A stretch of DNA of 19,294 nt from Actinomycetes bacterium (GTDB taxonomy: Bacteria > Actinomycetota > Actinomycetes > Actinomycetales > Cellulomonadaceae). Position 1 is the stretch's first letter; each line of letters opens with the position of its first letter. The notes beneath the pieces are model-generated. The model saw only the letters and a list, made by a program, of their open reading frames with translations, was not told the origin of the DNA and did no database searches. This document shows positions 6,656 through 13,175 of this stretch, piece after piece. Made by a program: the position numbers and the translations under genes. Location of the stretch: positions 1 to 19,294 of the forward strand of contig JAFAEH010000103.1 of the NCBI GenBank assembly GCA_023424135.1, in the 5' to 3' direction.

Positions 6656-7585
6656 GTGCCGCCCCGCTCCCCCCTCCCGGCACGGCACGGCCTGCCCGCG
6701 GCGCGCCTGTGCACCCCGCCGCCACGCCGCGGCACACCCGACGCGTGGACGACCATGGGTGCGTGGCTGCGCGACCGGCTGCCCGAGCACGTCGACGTCG
6801 ACGGGATGCTCGCGGACGGCGCGTTCGTCGACGAGGACGCGCGGCCGTTGCGCGACGACGACCCGTACGTGCCCGCCCGGCACGTCTGGTTCCACCGCGT
6901 CGTGCGCGACGAGCCGGTCGTCCCGGGGACCGTCCACGTGGTGCACCGCGACGAGCGCCTCGTCGTCGTCGACAAGCCGCCGTTCCTCTCGACGATCCCG
7001 CGCGGACGGCACATCGTGCAGAGCGTCGTCGTGCGGATGCGCGACGAGCTGGACCTGCCGGAGCTGTCGCCGCTGCACCGACTCGACCGCGGCACGTCCG
7101 GTCTGCTGCTGCTCGCGACCGAGCGCCGCTGGCGCGGTCCCTACCAGACGGCGTTCGAGCGCCGCGCCGTCGACAAGACGTACCTCGCGCTCGCCCCGCT
7201 GCGCCCCGACCTCGAGCTGCCGACGGTCGTGCGCAACCACATCCGCAAGGTCCGCGGAACCGTGCACGCCGAGATCATCCCCGGGGCAGCCGTCAACGCC
7301 GAGACGACCGTCGAGCTCGAGCGCGAGGCCGACGGCCTCGGCGTGTACCGGCTCTCCCCGCGCACGGGCCGCACCCACCAGCTGCGCCTGCACATGGCCG
7401 GGCTCGGCATCCCGCTCGTCGGCGACCCGCTGTACCCGGTGCTCCGCGACGTCGACCTCGACGACTTCCGCGAGCCCCTGCAGCTCCTGGCCGCCGAGCT
7501 CGCGTTCGACGACCCCGTCGACGGCCGGCGGCGCGAGTTCCGCAGCGTGCGGAACGTGCCGCTGACGCCCGAGGGCGACGGCTGA
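6656..7585 (+). CDS. RluA-family RNA pseudouridine synthase
   Basis: A 309-residue enzyme that isomerises specific uridines in RNA, probably rRNA. The catalytic motif HRLDRGTSG carries the nucleophilic Asp144. VVVDKPPFLSTIP (about 104-115) and SPRTGRTHQLRLHMAGLG are the other RluA-family signatures. The N-terminal 80 residues are weakly conserved and might hold a degenerate S4-like region. The start is taken as GTG 6656 (PPRSPLP N-terminus, common in actinobacterial members, and correctly placed behind a -10 box). A longer frame back to 6593 exists but would extend through the promoter. It is convergent with hipA, the stop codons being only 18 bp apart. Which uridine is modified cannot be told from sequence. 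Confidence 0.9.
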   Translation: MPPRSPLPARHGLPAARLCTPPPRRGTPDAWTTMGAWLRDRLPEHVDVDGMLADGAFVDEDARPLRDDDPYVPARHVWFHRVVRDEPVVPGTVHVVHRDERLVVVDKPPFLSTIPRGRHIVQSVVVRMRDELDLPELSPLHRLDRGTSGLLLLATERRWRGPYQTAFERRAVDKTYLALAPLRPDLELPTVVRNHIRKVRGTVHAEIIPGAAVNAETTVELEREADGLGVYRLSPRTGRTHQLRLHMAGLGIPLVGDPLYPVLRDVDLDDFREPLQLLAAELAFDDPVDGRRREFRSVRNVPLTPEGDG

Positions 7586-7603
7586 CGTCCCACGCCACGT
7601 CCG

Positions 7604-8848
7604 TCAGCGAGCACCGGCCCCCGCCTCGGCGCCCGCCGCGAGGTTCTCGGTGAAACGCGTGACATCCTCGACCAGGCCGGGGTGCGCGCTGGGGTGCGGG
7701 ACCTCGCGCCGGACCACGTCGAGCACCTCGCCGAGCGTGTCGCCCACCAACCCGTCGGCGTCGCGCAGGCCCCACGAGCCGACCTCCGCCGCCAGGTGCG
7801 CGCGAGTCACGGCACCGTGCCGGTAGACCCCGTCGACGGCGAGTGCCAGCTCGCCGTCGTTCGGCAGGTGAGCCTGTGGCACGAGGTCGTACGCGGGCGC
7901 GAGCTCGATGCCCCCGTGGCGCCGGTGGACGAGCGCCAGGTTCTTGGTGTGCATGTCGAGGTTTCCGACGGCCACACCCAGCACGGTCAGGCGTGCCAGT
8001 CGGCGCAGGGCATCCCGATCCCCGAGCGATGTGAGCACACGTGCCACCCTCGCCAGCGACGCCTTGCCCCCGTACCGCTGGTACTTCTCGTCCCCCTGGA
8101 GGCCGAGCGCCTGGTTGAAGTCCTCCTGGTGGATCCGCTGCACGGGTCCATCGATGCTCGCCTCCCGGTCGTACCGCTCGACGACGAGCGCGAGGACACC
8201 GTCGAACTCCCGGATCTCGGTGGCGAACGATGCCAGTCCGAGCGCGCGTGCCAGTCTCGCGCCGTACTCCTCGTCGCCGATGCTCGTCGGGTAGTCGCCC
8301 GAGACGGGCTTGAGGATGTGCGTCGACGGGAAACCGTCGAGTGCGCGCGCCCAACCGTCCGCGGTGCGTGTCAGGACGATCTTGTCCTGGACGCCGGCCA
8401 GCGAGGTCTTGCCCTGTCCTGGCTTGTTGGCGAGCGGGTACGACGTGACGTGCGCGAGGAGCATGGCGACGCCCGCCTCCGAGAGCGGCTCGAGGGCGGG
8501 AGTCCGCGGCTCACCGGGCGCCTCGGGGTCCCAGATCTGCAGAGCTCCCGCGACGTCGCGGCCGTAGGCGCGGAGCAGCCCGACGATGTCGTGCTGCGGC
8601 ACACCCGCCTGCTGTGCGAGTCGCGCCAGCATCCGTCCTTCGGGCAGCAGCTCGCGGAAGAAGTTCTGGCGCCGGGCACGCTCGGCACGGCGAGGGACTG
8701 CGGCGAGCGGGAGCGCGACGGACAGGACGAGGCTGTCGAGGCCGAACTCGTCGAGTGCACCCGGGTCGGCGACGAAGTCGACGGCCCGTCCCTGCCCGGT
8801 GAGTCGGCCGAGCGTCGAGCCGTACAGCTCGACGACGAGCTCACTCAT
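7604..8848 (-). CDS. hipA: HipA-family serine/threonine kinase toxin
   Basis: A 414-residue HipA kinase. In E. coli this toxin phosphorylates glutamyl-tRNA synthetase and triggers dormancy; the target here is unknown. The N-terminal HipA_N subdomain (about 1-110) is followed by the kinase core. TSLAGVQDK (148-156) matches the ejectable loop whose Ser is autophosphorylated (Ser149 here, Ser150 in E. coli). THILKP (176-181), VVERYDR (222-228) and HQEDFNQALG (240-249) are also present. GNLDMHTKN holds the catalytic Asp298, and APAYDLV holds the metal-binding Asp321. All are intact, so it should be active. The ATG at 8848 overlaps the hipB stop by eight bases (ATGAGTGA), which implies coupled translation. 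Confidence 0.93.
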   Translation of the reverse strand: MSELVVELYGSTLGRLTGQGRAVDFVADPGALDEFGLDSLVLSVALPLAAVPRRAERARRQNFFRELLPEGRMLARLAQQAGVPQHDIVGLLRAYGRDVAGALQIWDPEAPGEPRTPALEPLSEAGVAMLLAHVTSYPLANKPGQGKTSLAGVQDKIVLTRTADGWARALDGFPSTHILKPVSGDYPTSIGDEEYGARLARALGLASFATEIREFDGVLALVVERYDREASIDGPVQRIHQEDFNQALGLQGDEKYQRYGGKASLARVARVLTSLGDRDALRRLARLTVLGVAVGNLDMHTKNLALVHRRHGGIELAPAYDLVPQAHLPNDGELALAVDGVYRHGAVTRAHLAAEVGSWGLRDADGLVGDTLGEVLDVVRREVPHPSAHPGLVEDVTRFTENLAAGAEAGAGAR

Positions 8849-9080
8849 CGACGGCCCGCGGCTCGATCGTCGCGGACAGCTGGGTGCCCGTCTCGCGCAG
8901 GACGGCGAACAGGCGCTCGGTGTAGATCGACGGCTTGCCGGACTCGATCTCCCAGATGTACCGCTGTGTCGTGCCGATCCGCGCCGCCAGCTCGCGCTGG
9001 CTCCACCCGTTGAGCAGCCGTGCCTGCTGCAGGATGCGCCCGAGCGACTCGGGGCCCGTGATCGTGCCACGCAGTGCCAT
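8841..9080 (-). CDS. hipB: HipB-family XRE antitoxin and repressor
   Basis: A 79-residue protein consisting almost entirely of an XRE/Cro-type helix-turn-helix (residues 12-67; WSQRELAARIGTTQRYIWEIESGKP is the HTH core). It should bind HipA and repress its own operon. GGGAGC about six bases upstream supports the ATG at 9080. It overlaps hipA by eight bases in the usual antitoxin-first order. The promoter and a perfect 16-bp operator lie 30-75 bp upstream. Confidence 0.92.
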   Translation of the reverse strand: MALRGTITGPESLGRILQQARLLNGWSQRELAARIGTTQRYIWEIESGKPSIYTERLFAVLRETGTQLSATIEPRAVDE

Positions 9081-9111
9081 GTCTGCTCCCGTCGACGATG
9101 AATCCGTCGTC

Positions 9112-9153
9112 AGTACAGAGCACTACGAATTCGTAGTCAAGGCAGATGACTAC
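9112..9153 (-). promoter_or_regulatory. hipBA promoter with operator in the spacer
   Basis: On the minus strand TTGACT (9135-9140), 17 bp, TGTACT (9112-9117). The perfect 16-bp palindrome ACTACGAATTCGTAGT (9122-9137) fills the spacer and overlaps the -35. A third half-site ACTAC lies at 9149-9153, 12 bp beyond. Binding of HipB or HipBA here would directly block RNA polymerase. Confidence 0.7.
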
Positions 9154-9154
9154 C

Positions 9155-9319
9155 TTATCCTCGTCGACGCTGCACGACGCCGAGCCGCTCGCGCAGCGTG
9201 CTGCCGACCGGCGCGGGCTCGAACAGCCCCCGCTCCACCAGGAGCGGCACGACGAGGCGCGCGAAGCCCTCGAGGTCGACGGACGTGTCGGCGGGCATCA
9301 CGGTGAAGCCGTCGGAGCG
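9155..9319 (-). pseudogene. C-terminal remnant of an LLM flavin-dependent monooxygenase
   Basis: The minus-strand frame reads GFTVMP, then GFARLVVPLLVERGLF, then GSTLRERLGV, ending at a TAA at 9155-9157. This is the characteristic C-terminal end of nitrilotriacetate/alkanesulfonate-type luciferase-like monooxygenases (compare the family pattern LVVPELQRRGLF...GTTLRE.LGL). Only about 54 residues remain of a protein normally near 430. The frame meets a stop (TAG, 9320-9322) immediately upstream, and no flavin-binding part is present. It is non-functional; the rest has been lost at a junction near 9319. Confidence 0.7.
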
Positions 9320-9722
9320 CTACCCCCGCCCGACGACAACCGCGGCCTGGCTGACGCTCGATGCGCCGGTCCGGGCAACCACGACGATCACGGATGTCCT
9401 GACCGAGGCGGACGTCGGCTACGCCGTCACCGGACAGGTCGCTGCCGACCACTATGCCCCGTGGGCCCGCCCGGACCGCACGACGATCTGGACCGATCGG
9501 CTCGTCGACCTCTCCGCCGCCGGCTGCACACCCGCGCCCGCCGACGACGCGACCGTGACGATCGCCGTGCCCGACGACCCGTACGCACTCATCGGCACAC
9601 ATCAGCGGGACGGCATCGTCCTGGCCGACCCATGGAGGGTCTGGGTGACCCTCACGCAGGACGCCGACACCACCGCCGCCGACCACCTGCAGGCGAAGCT
9701 CCTCGCACCGGGGCCGGCGTGA
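9318..9722 (+). pseudogene. C-terminal remnant of an AbiEi-like (COG4861-type) protein
   Basis: From about RYPRPTTTAAWLTLDAP onward this frame looks like genuine protein. It continues through GYAVTGQVAADHYAPWARP and TIWTDRLVDLSAAG and ends near LADPWRVWVTL with the stop at 9722. The arrangement resembles the C-terminal domain of AbiEi-like proteins, in which a winged-helix N-terminus is expected; that N-terminus is missing. Upstream of 9318 the frame enters sequence that is clearly antisense to the monooxygenase remnant. No start codon with a ribosome-binding site is convincing. The family assignment is from memory of the pattern and is moderate; the truncated state is better supported. Confidence 0.5.
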
Positions 9723-9968
9723 GCACTGGCCCGGACGAGTCGAGGCCCGTGCGGCGTCCTGGGTGCTGCACGAGTTCTTCGGTGGGCCGCGGCCCAACCG
9801 GCACCTCACGCCCGCAGTCGCGGCCCGTGTTCGGCTCCTCGTGAAGCGCGTCGTGGCTACCGCCCCGCCGACCGTTCGCTCGCGCTGATCCACCACGACC
9901 GGCGGATCACCCGCTCGCGGACCCGCGAGCGCTCGTCGTCGGCGCTCCCTCCCGCCCTGAGGCAGGGC
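9723..9968. other. Unassigned, coding-like debris with a hairpin
   Basis: An open plus-strand frame 9721-9888 encodes about 55 residues (including SWVLHEFFGGPRPNRHL) with a protein-like composition but no recognised family and no start signal. It begins one frame over from the end of the AbiEi-like remnant and may be further decayed sequence. CGCTCGCG (9912-9919) and CGCGAGCG (9924-9931) form a perfect 8-bp hairpin. GCCCT/AGGGC (9954-9958, 9964-9968) forms a smaller one immediately after the DinB gene and may act as its terminator. Confidence 0.4.
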
Positions 9969-10694
9969 TCACGCCAGGAGCGCGAGGTCCCGCCGGACGT
10001 AGCGCAGGTGCGCCCACTCCTCCTCCAGGATCACGCGGATGCAGTCACCGACCGTGGGATGCCAGCCGCCGCCCCACGGGTCGTCGCGCTGCTCGGCGAG
10101 CAGCTCCGGCGTCGCCGTGGCCAGGAAGTCCGTCACCTGCTGCTGACGGTCGGCGCGGACCGCGAGCACCTCGTCGAACGTCGGCTCGTCGGTGCGGAAG
10201 ATCGACATGTCGAAACCCATCTGCGCGGCACCCGTGAAGATCTGCCCGATCTCGTGGAACGGCTGCTCCGCGCGCCGGATCGCGCCACCCAGCCACGCAT
10301 CGGTCGCCAGCACGAGGTGCCGCAGCGTCTGCGCCAACGACCACTCGTCCTCGACGTGCGCGTCCACCATGCCGCGCGATGTCGCGTCGACCGTCTCCTG
10401 CCACGACGCCTGCACCGCGAGCCACGCCCGACGCAGGCCGTCGGGCGTGCGCTCCTTCTGCAGCTCCCTGCCCGGGAACCGCCGGTTGAGCTCGGCGTCG
10501 ACGAGCGGCACCACGTCGACGCCGTTGACGATCAGGCTGCCGAAGAACAGGTCATGACTGTCGATGTCGAGCCCGTCGACGTCGACGCCACGCATCGTCA
10601 CACCGCTGACGTCGGAGAACCGCAGCGTCGCACCCTTGAGGCTCGCGCGCACGAAGCTCGCGCCCTCGAACTCCTTGCCGGAATGGGTCGTCAT
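9969..10694 (-). CDS. DinB-fold protein with pentapeptide-like N-terminus
   Basis: A 241-residue protein. Residues about 6-60 have loose pentapeptide-repeat character (FEGASF, LKGATL, VTMRGVDVDGLDI). From about residue 85 a DinB_2-type four-helix bundle follows, with metal-site histidines plausible at His126 (LRHLV) and His228 (WAHLRY), plus the DEWSLAQTL helix. DinB-fold proteins include thiol-dependent transferases (mycothiol or bacillithiol users), so a mycothiol-linked role is possible but not shown. The ATG at 10694 (MTTHSGKEF) is preferred over one 14 codons upstream because it fits family N-termini. A GTGAGG lies rather far upstream, and a weak CATCAT -10-like word sits six bases before the ATG. 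Function remains unknown. Confidence 0.8.
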   Translation of the reverse strand: MTTHSGKEFEGASFVRASLKGATLRFSDVSGVTMRGVDVDGLDIDSHDLFFGSLIVNGVDVVPLVDAELNRRFPGRELQKERTPDGLRRAWLAVQASWQETVDATSRGMVDAHVEDEWSLAQTLRHLVLATDAWLGGAIRRAEQPFHEIGQIFTGAAQMGFDMSIFRTDEPTFDEVLAVRADRQQQVTDFLATATPELLAEQRDDPWGGGWHPTVGDCIRVILEEEWAHLRYVRRDLALLA

Positions 10695-10742
10695 CGACCG
10701 ATGATGCCTCACCGACCGTGTCCCGGCGTATCGCACCGCGGA

Positions 10743-10789
10743 ACGGTCCCCTGTGCAGCCGGCCCCGTCCGCACGGCTGCGGGAACCGT
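10743..10789 (-). terminator. Terminator-like hairpin after the second vapC
   Basis: ACGGTCCC (10743-10750) plus GCAGCC (10755-10760) pair with GGCTGC (10775-10780) and GGGAACCGT (10781-10789). This forms a two-part stem with one bulge and an internal loop. It begins 14 bp beyond the vapC stop and precedes the DinB gene on the same strand. Confidence 0.5.
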
Positions 10790-10803
10790 CGACGGACGCC
10801 GGG

Positions 10804-11187
10804 TCACGCAGGCGCGACGACCGACAGCCCGACGGACGCGGCCGCTGCGGCCATCCGGTCGTCGTAGGTCAGCACCTGCCGCACACCGAGCCGCACAGCG
10901 GACGCCACGTGCAGCGCGTCCGGCGTCCGCAGCATCGGGTCGGCCAGCGCACCGGCTTCGTGGAACAGGCTTCGGGGCATCTCGTTGAGGGTCACCGCGC
11001 GCAGAACCCGGGTCACTGCATCCTGCGGGACACCGGCTCTCAGCGCCGCCCGCCGCGCCTCGGTCTCCAGCAGGATGCTCGACACCAACGGCTCGTCGCT
11101 CTGGTCCAGGTAGGACGCCAGCGCAGCCGACCGCGGTTCGTCCAGGACGAACTTCATGAACGCCGACGTGTCGACGTAGGTGCTCAC
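10804..11187 (-). CDS. vapC: Second VapC-type PIN-domain toxin
   Basis: A 127-residue PIN-domain ribonuclease. Acidic residues of the active site are visible: Asp6 in YVDTSAF, Glu41/Glu43 in LLETEARR, Asp90 in RTPDALH and Asp109/Asp110 in LTYDDR. The TPDALHVASA motif is typical of the large VapC group, and this protein is clearly distinct in sequence from the toxin at 2239-2634. The GTG start overlaps the antitoxin stop as GTGA (11184-11187), the same arrangement as in the first module. Nothing is missing, so an active toxin is expected. Confidence 0.88.
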   Translation of the reverse strand: MSTYVDTSAFMKFVLDEPRSAALASYLDQSDEPLVSSILLETEARRAALRAGVPQDAVTRVLRAVTLNEMPRSLFHEAGALADPMLRTPDALHVASAVRLGVRQVLTYDDRMAAAAASVGLSVVAPA

Positions 11188-11426
11188 CGGTCGCCGCGCA
11201 GGTCGTCCAGGATCGTCTCCGACGACGACGCGATGAACCGCGGTAGGTCGGCGAACCGGGGTCGTTCCGACGCCGGGACGGCCACCTGCAGTTCCGTGGG
11301 CGGCGGCGGTACCAGCCGCGCGACAACGGTGCCGTGGTTCGTCACGTCGTACGTCTCCCCCGCCGCGACCGCGCGCAGCACCTCACCGGAGTGGTTGCGG
11401 AGCTCGCGGTGCGTGACGGTCTTCAC
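11184..11426 (-). CDS. vapB: Phd/YefM-family antitoxin of the second PIN module
   Basis: An 80-residue antitoxin. The N-terminal KTVTHRELRNHSGEVLRAVAAGE (2-24) is a standard Phd/YefM DNA-binding segment, followed by YDVTNHGTVVARLVPP. The C-terminal tail (FADLPRFIASSSETILDDLRGD) should bind the toxin. The GTG at 11426 is selected because the Phd motif begins right after it and because TACGGT lies exactly six bases upstream, predicting a leaderless mRNA. A longer open frame reaching 11717 contains no family sequence. Confidence 0.86.
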   Translation of the reverse strand: MKTVTHRELRNHSGEVLRAVAAGETYDVTNHGTVVARLVPPPPTELQVAVPASERPRFADLPRFIASSSETILDDLRGDR

Positions 11427-11432
11427 AGCGTG

Positions 11433-11444
11433 ACCGTAGTACGG
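11433..11444 (-). promoter_or_regulatory. -10 box and dyad of the second vapBC
   Basis: The minus-strand -10 TACGGT occupies 11433-11438. It overlaps the perfect 11-bp dyad CCGTA-G-TACGG (11434-11444). An operator lying on the -10 would allow autorepression by the antitoxin complex. Confidence 0.5.
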
Positions 11445-11572
11445 CGTAGCACACGGCGGCCGGCGCGGAAGCCGCATCGAGCACGCCACCCGCGTCCCCT
11501 CGGGGCCGCCGTATCGGTCTCGGTCGTGTCTCCGCTTGAGTCGCGGCGGTCGCTGGGAGGGGCATACCGGCG

Positions 11573-11767
11573 GTGCAGCACGCGCAGCACGTGGGAGGGC
11601 ACGTGGCCCGCCTCGCAGACCTGGGCGACAACGACACCCTCGATCGCCGTGCCGTGGTGTTCGCGAGCTGCATGCTCGACGCGCTCTCCGTGCATGACCC
11701 TGACCGGTGGAGCGCACGAGTCGCGCAGGAGGTCGTTCGAAACGCTCAAGGAAGCGGCTTCAGCTGA
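11573..11767 (+). CDS. Small hypothetical ORF
   Basis: A possible 64-residue protein starting at GTG 11573, with GGGAGGGG about ten bases upstream. The composition (VGGHVARLADLGDNDTLDRRAVVFASCMLDAL, then DPDRWSARVAQEVVRNAQ) is balanced and helix-forming, unlike the Arg/Pro/Ser-rich shadows elsewhere. No family is recognised and it could equally be the tail of a broken gene. The flanking 11445-11572 and 11768-11904 show nothing else I can support. The latter stretch is AT-richer than its surroundings and runs up to the insertion sequence. Confidence 0.35.
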   Translation: MQHAQHVGGHVARLADLGDNDTLDRRAVVFASCMLDALSVHDPDRWSARVAQEVVRNAQGSGFS

Positions 11768-11904
11768 CCGGGCGTCGCTCAAGGGATGTCGTGCTCCAAC
11801 AGCCGCCCAGCAGTTGTTTCGTACCCAGATCATCGGATCCCGATTCCCCAAGTGCTGTCGCCACGCAGCGCAGGTTGGCGGTTCACGGAGCGGCCAGCTT
11901 TGAC

Positions 11905-11928
11905 GGCTCATCGCAGATCAGGGTGTAG
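11905..11928 (+). repeat. Left terminal inverted repeat of the ISL3 element
   Basis: It begins GGCTCATCGCAGAT and ends at GTGTAG. It matches the reverse complement of 13081-13104 at 23 of 24 positions (C/G mismatch at base 15). Confidence 0.92.
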
Positions 11929-11969
11929 CTGCGTGTTGAGGTTCGCGGCGTGGCGGTGCTCGCAGAGGT

Positions 11970-12024
11970 GTCGAGGTCTTCCGATGATGGCGGTTCCTAC
12001 GCCAGCCACCCGGAAGACCTCGAC
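11970..12024 (+). promoter_or_regulatory. Hairpin sequestering the transposase ribosome-binding site
   Basis: GTCGAGGTCTTCCG (11970-11983) and CGGAAGACCTCGAC (12011-12024) are a perfect 14-bp inverted repeat. The loop can form a further TGGCG/CGCCA stem. The 3' arm contains the GGAAG ribosome-binding site and ends on the base before the GTG start at 12025. In read-through transcripts entering from outside, this structure would block initiation. Confidence 0.65.
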
Positions 12025-13101
12025 GTGCGCGACGCTACCTTCACCGACCCTGATCTGACGACGTTCACGCGTCTGGACGGGCACGGCCTGCGGGTCGTGG
12101 GCCAGCGCCTGGAGCCCGACCGAGCGGTCTTGGGCTGCCGGGTCGCACAGCCGGACCCTTGGTGCCGGCGCTGCGGCGCCCAGGGCGTGGTCCGTGGGAC
12201 GGTCGTGCGTGAGCTCGCGCACGAGCCGTTGGGCTGGCGCCCCACGATCGTGCAGGTCAGGGTTCCCCGTTACCGGTGCGAGGGCTGCGCGCACGTGTGG
12301 CGCCACGACATCTCGGCGGCGGCCGCGCCGCGGGCCAAGCTGACTCGCGGTGCGCTGCGCTGGGCGTTGGAGGGCATCGTGATCGGTCACCTGTCGATGG
12401 CCCGGGTCGCCGCCGCGCTGGGCGTCGCGTGGCACACCGCGAACACCGCCGTGCTCGCCGAGGGGCGGGCGTTGCTGATAGCCGATGAGCACCGCTTCGA
12501 CGGCGTGCACGTCATCGGCGTCGACGAGCACGTCTGGCGTCATGCCCGCACGGGCGGGAAGTACGTCACGGTGGTCATCGACCTGACTCCGGTCCGCGCC
12601 GGCACCGGTCCGGCGCGGTTGCTGGACGTCGTGGAGGGCCGCTCCAAGCAGGTCTTCAAGACCTGGCTCGCCGCACGCCCGCAGGCGTGGCGAGCGGGGG
12701 TGCAGGTGGTGGCGATGGACGGGTTCGCCGGCTTCAAGACCGCCGCCGCCGAGGAGCTGCCCGACGCCGTCGCGGTGATGGACCCCTTCCACGTGGTCCG
12801 CCTGGCCTGCGACGCGCTGGACCGATGCCGACGGCGGGTCCACAACGACCTGCACGGACACCGCGCACGGGCATCCGACCCGCTCGACAAGGCCCGCCGG
12901 ACCCTGAAGCAGCGCACCGCCGACGTCCTGGCCTACTTCGAGCGGCCGGGCACGAGCAACGGACCGACCGAAGCGATCAACGGACGCCTGGAACACCTGC
13001 GCGGCACCGCCCTGGGCTTTCGGAACCTGACCAACTACATCGCCCGCTGCCTCCTCGAGGCCGGCGGCTTCAGACCCCTCCTACACCCTCATCTGCGATG
13101 A
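12025..13101 (+). CDS. ISL3-family transposase with internal deletion
   Basis: A 358-residue DDE transposase. A zinc ribbon with two CxxC pairs (Cys47/50, Cys85/88) comes first, then a helix-turn-helix region (about 108-150). The catalytic residues are Asp167 (VIGVDEHVW), Asp232 (AMDGFAGFK) and Glu316 (GPTEAINGRLEHLRG). Family members normally have about 60 more residues between the DPL..ARRTL segment and the LKxRxADVLAYF segment. Here the two are fused at residues 290-296 (about 12895-12912), where RRTL and the expected GRTL would provide short homology. The reading frame is kept and the three acids remain, but activity is doubtful. GTG 12025 (RDATFTDPDL) is preferred over GTG 11950 because it fits family N-termini and follows the ribosome-binding site in the hairpin. 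Confidence 0.88.
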   Translation: MRDATFTDPDLTTFTRLDGHGLRVVGQRLEPDRAVLGCRVAQPDPWCRRCGAQGVVRGTVVRELAHEPLGWRPTIVQVRVPRYRCEGCAHVWRHDISAAAAPRAKLTRGALRWALEGIVIGHLSMARVAAALGVAWHTANTAVLAEGRALLIADEHRFDGVHVIGVDEHVWRHARTGGKYVTVVIDLTPVRAGTGPARLLDVVEGRSKQVFKTWLAARPQAWRAGVQVVAMDGFAGFKTAAAEELPDAVAVMDPFHVVRLACDALDRCRRRVHNDLHGHRARASDPLDKARRTLKQRTADVLAYFERPGTSNGPTEAINGRLEHLRGTALGFRNLTNYIARCLLEAGGFRPLLHPHLR

Positions 13102-13104
13102 GCC
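13081..13104 (-). repeat. Right terminal inverted repeat of the ISL3 element
   Basis: It pairs with 11905-11928 with one mismatch. It contains the last codons and the stop of the transposase gene. The adjoining 13105-13175, between the IS and dnaB, is AT-rich (CTTAAAG, CTCAAACTATC) and holds no gene. Confidence 0.92.
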
Positions 13105-13175
13105 CTTAAAGTATCCGGGCCTGATTCTCAAACTATCTTGCATCTCGACAACCAGCGGCCCGGCCCGTCAGCTCG

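Larger units (their letters stand above)
11905..13104 (+). mobile_element. ISL3-family insertion sequence (internally shortened)
   Basis: A 1200-bp element bounded by 24-bp inverted repeats and carrying one ISL3-type transposase whose stop codon lies inside the right repeat. The element is shorter than usual for the family because the transposase appears to lack about 60 codons internally. The 8 bp on each side (GCTTTGAC left, CCTTAAAG right) are not a target duplication, although ISL3 elements normally make 8-bp duplications. It lies between the second vapBC region and the dnaB 3' end. Confidence 0.88.

Noticed and set aside
11950..12024. Transposase start at GTG 11950
   Set aside because: The extra 25 residues do not look like ISL3 N-termini and would be encoded within the inverted-repeat hairpin. 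GTG 12025 fits the family and the ribosome-binding site.
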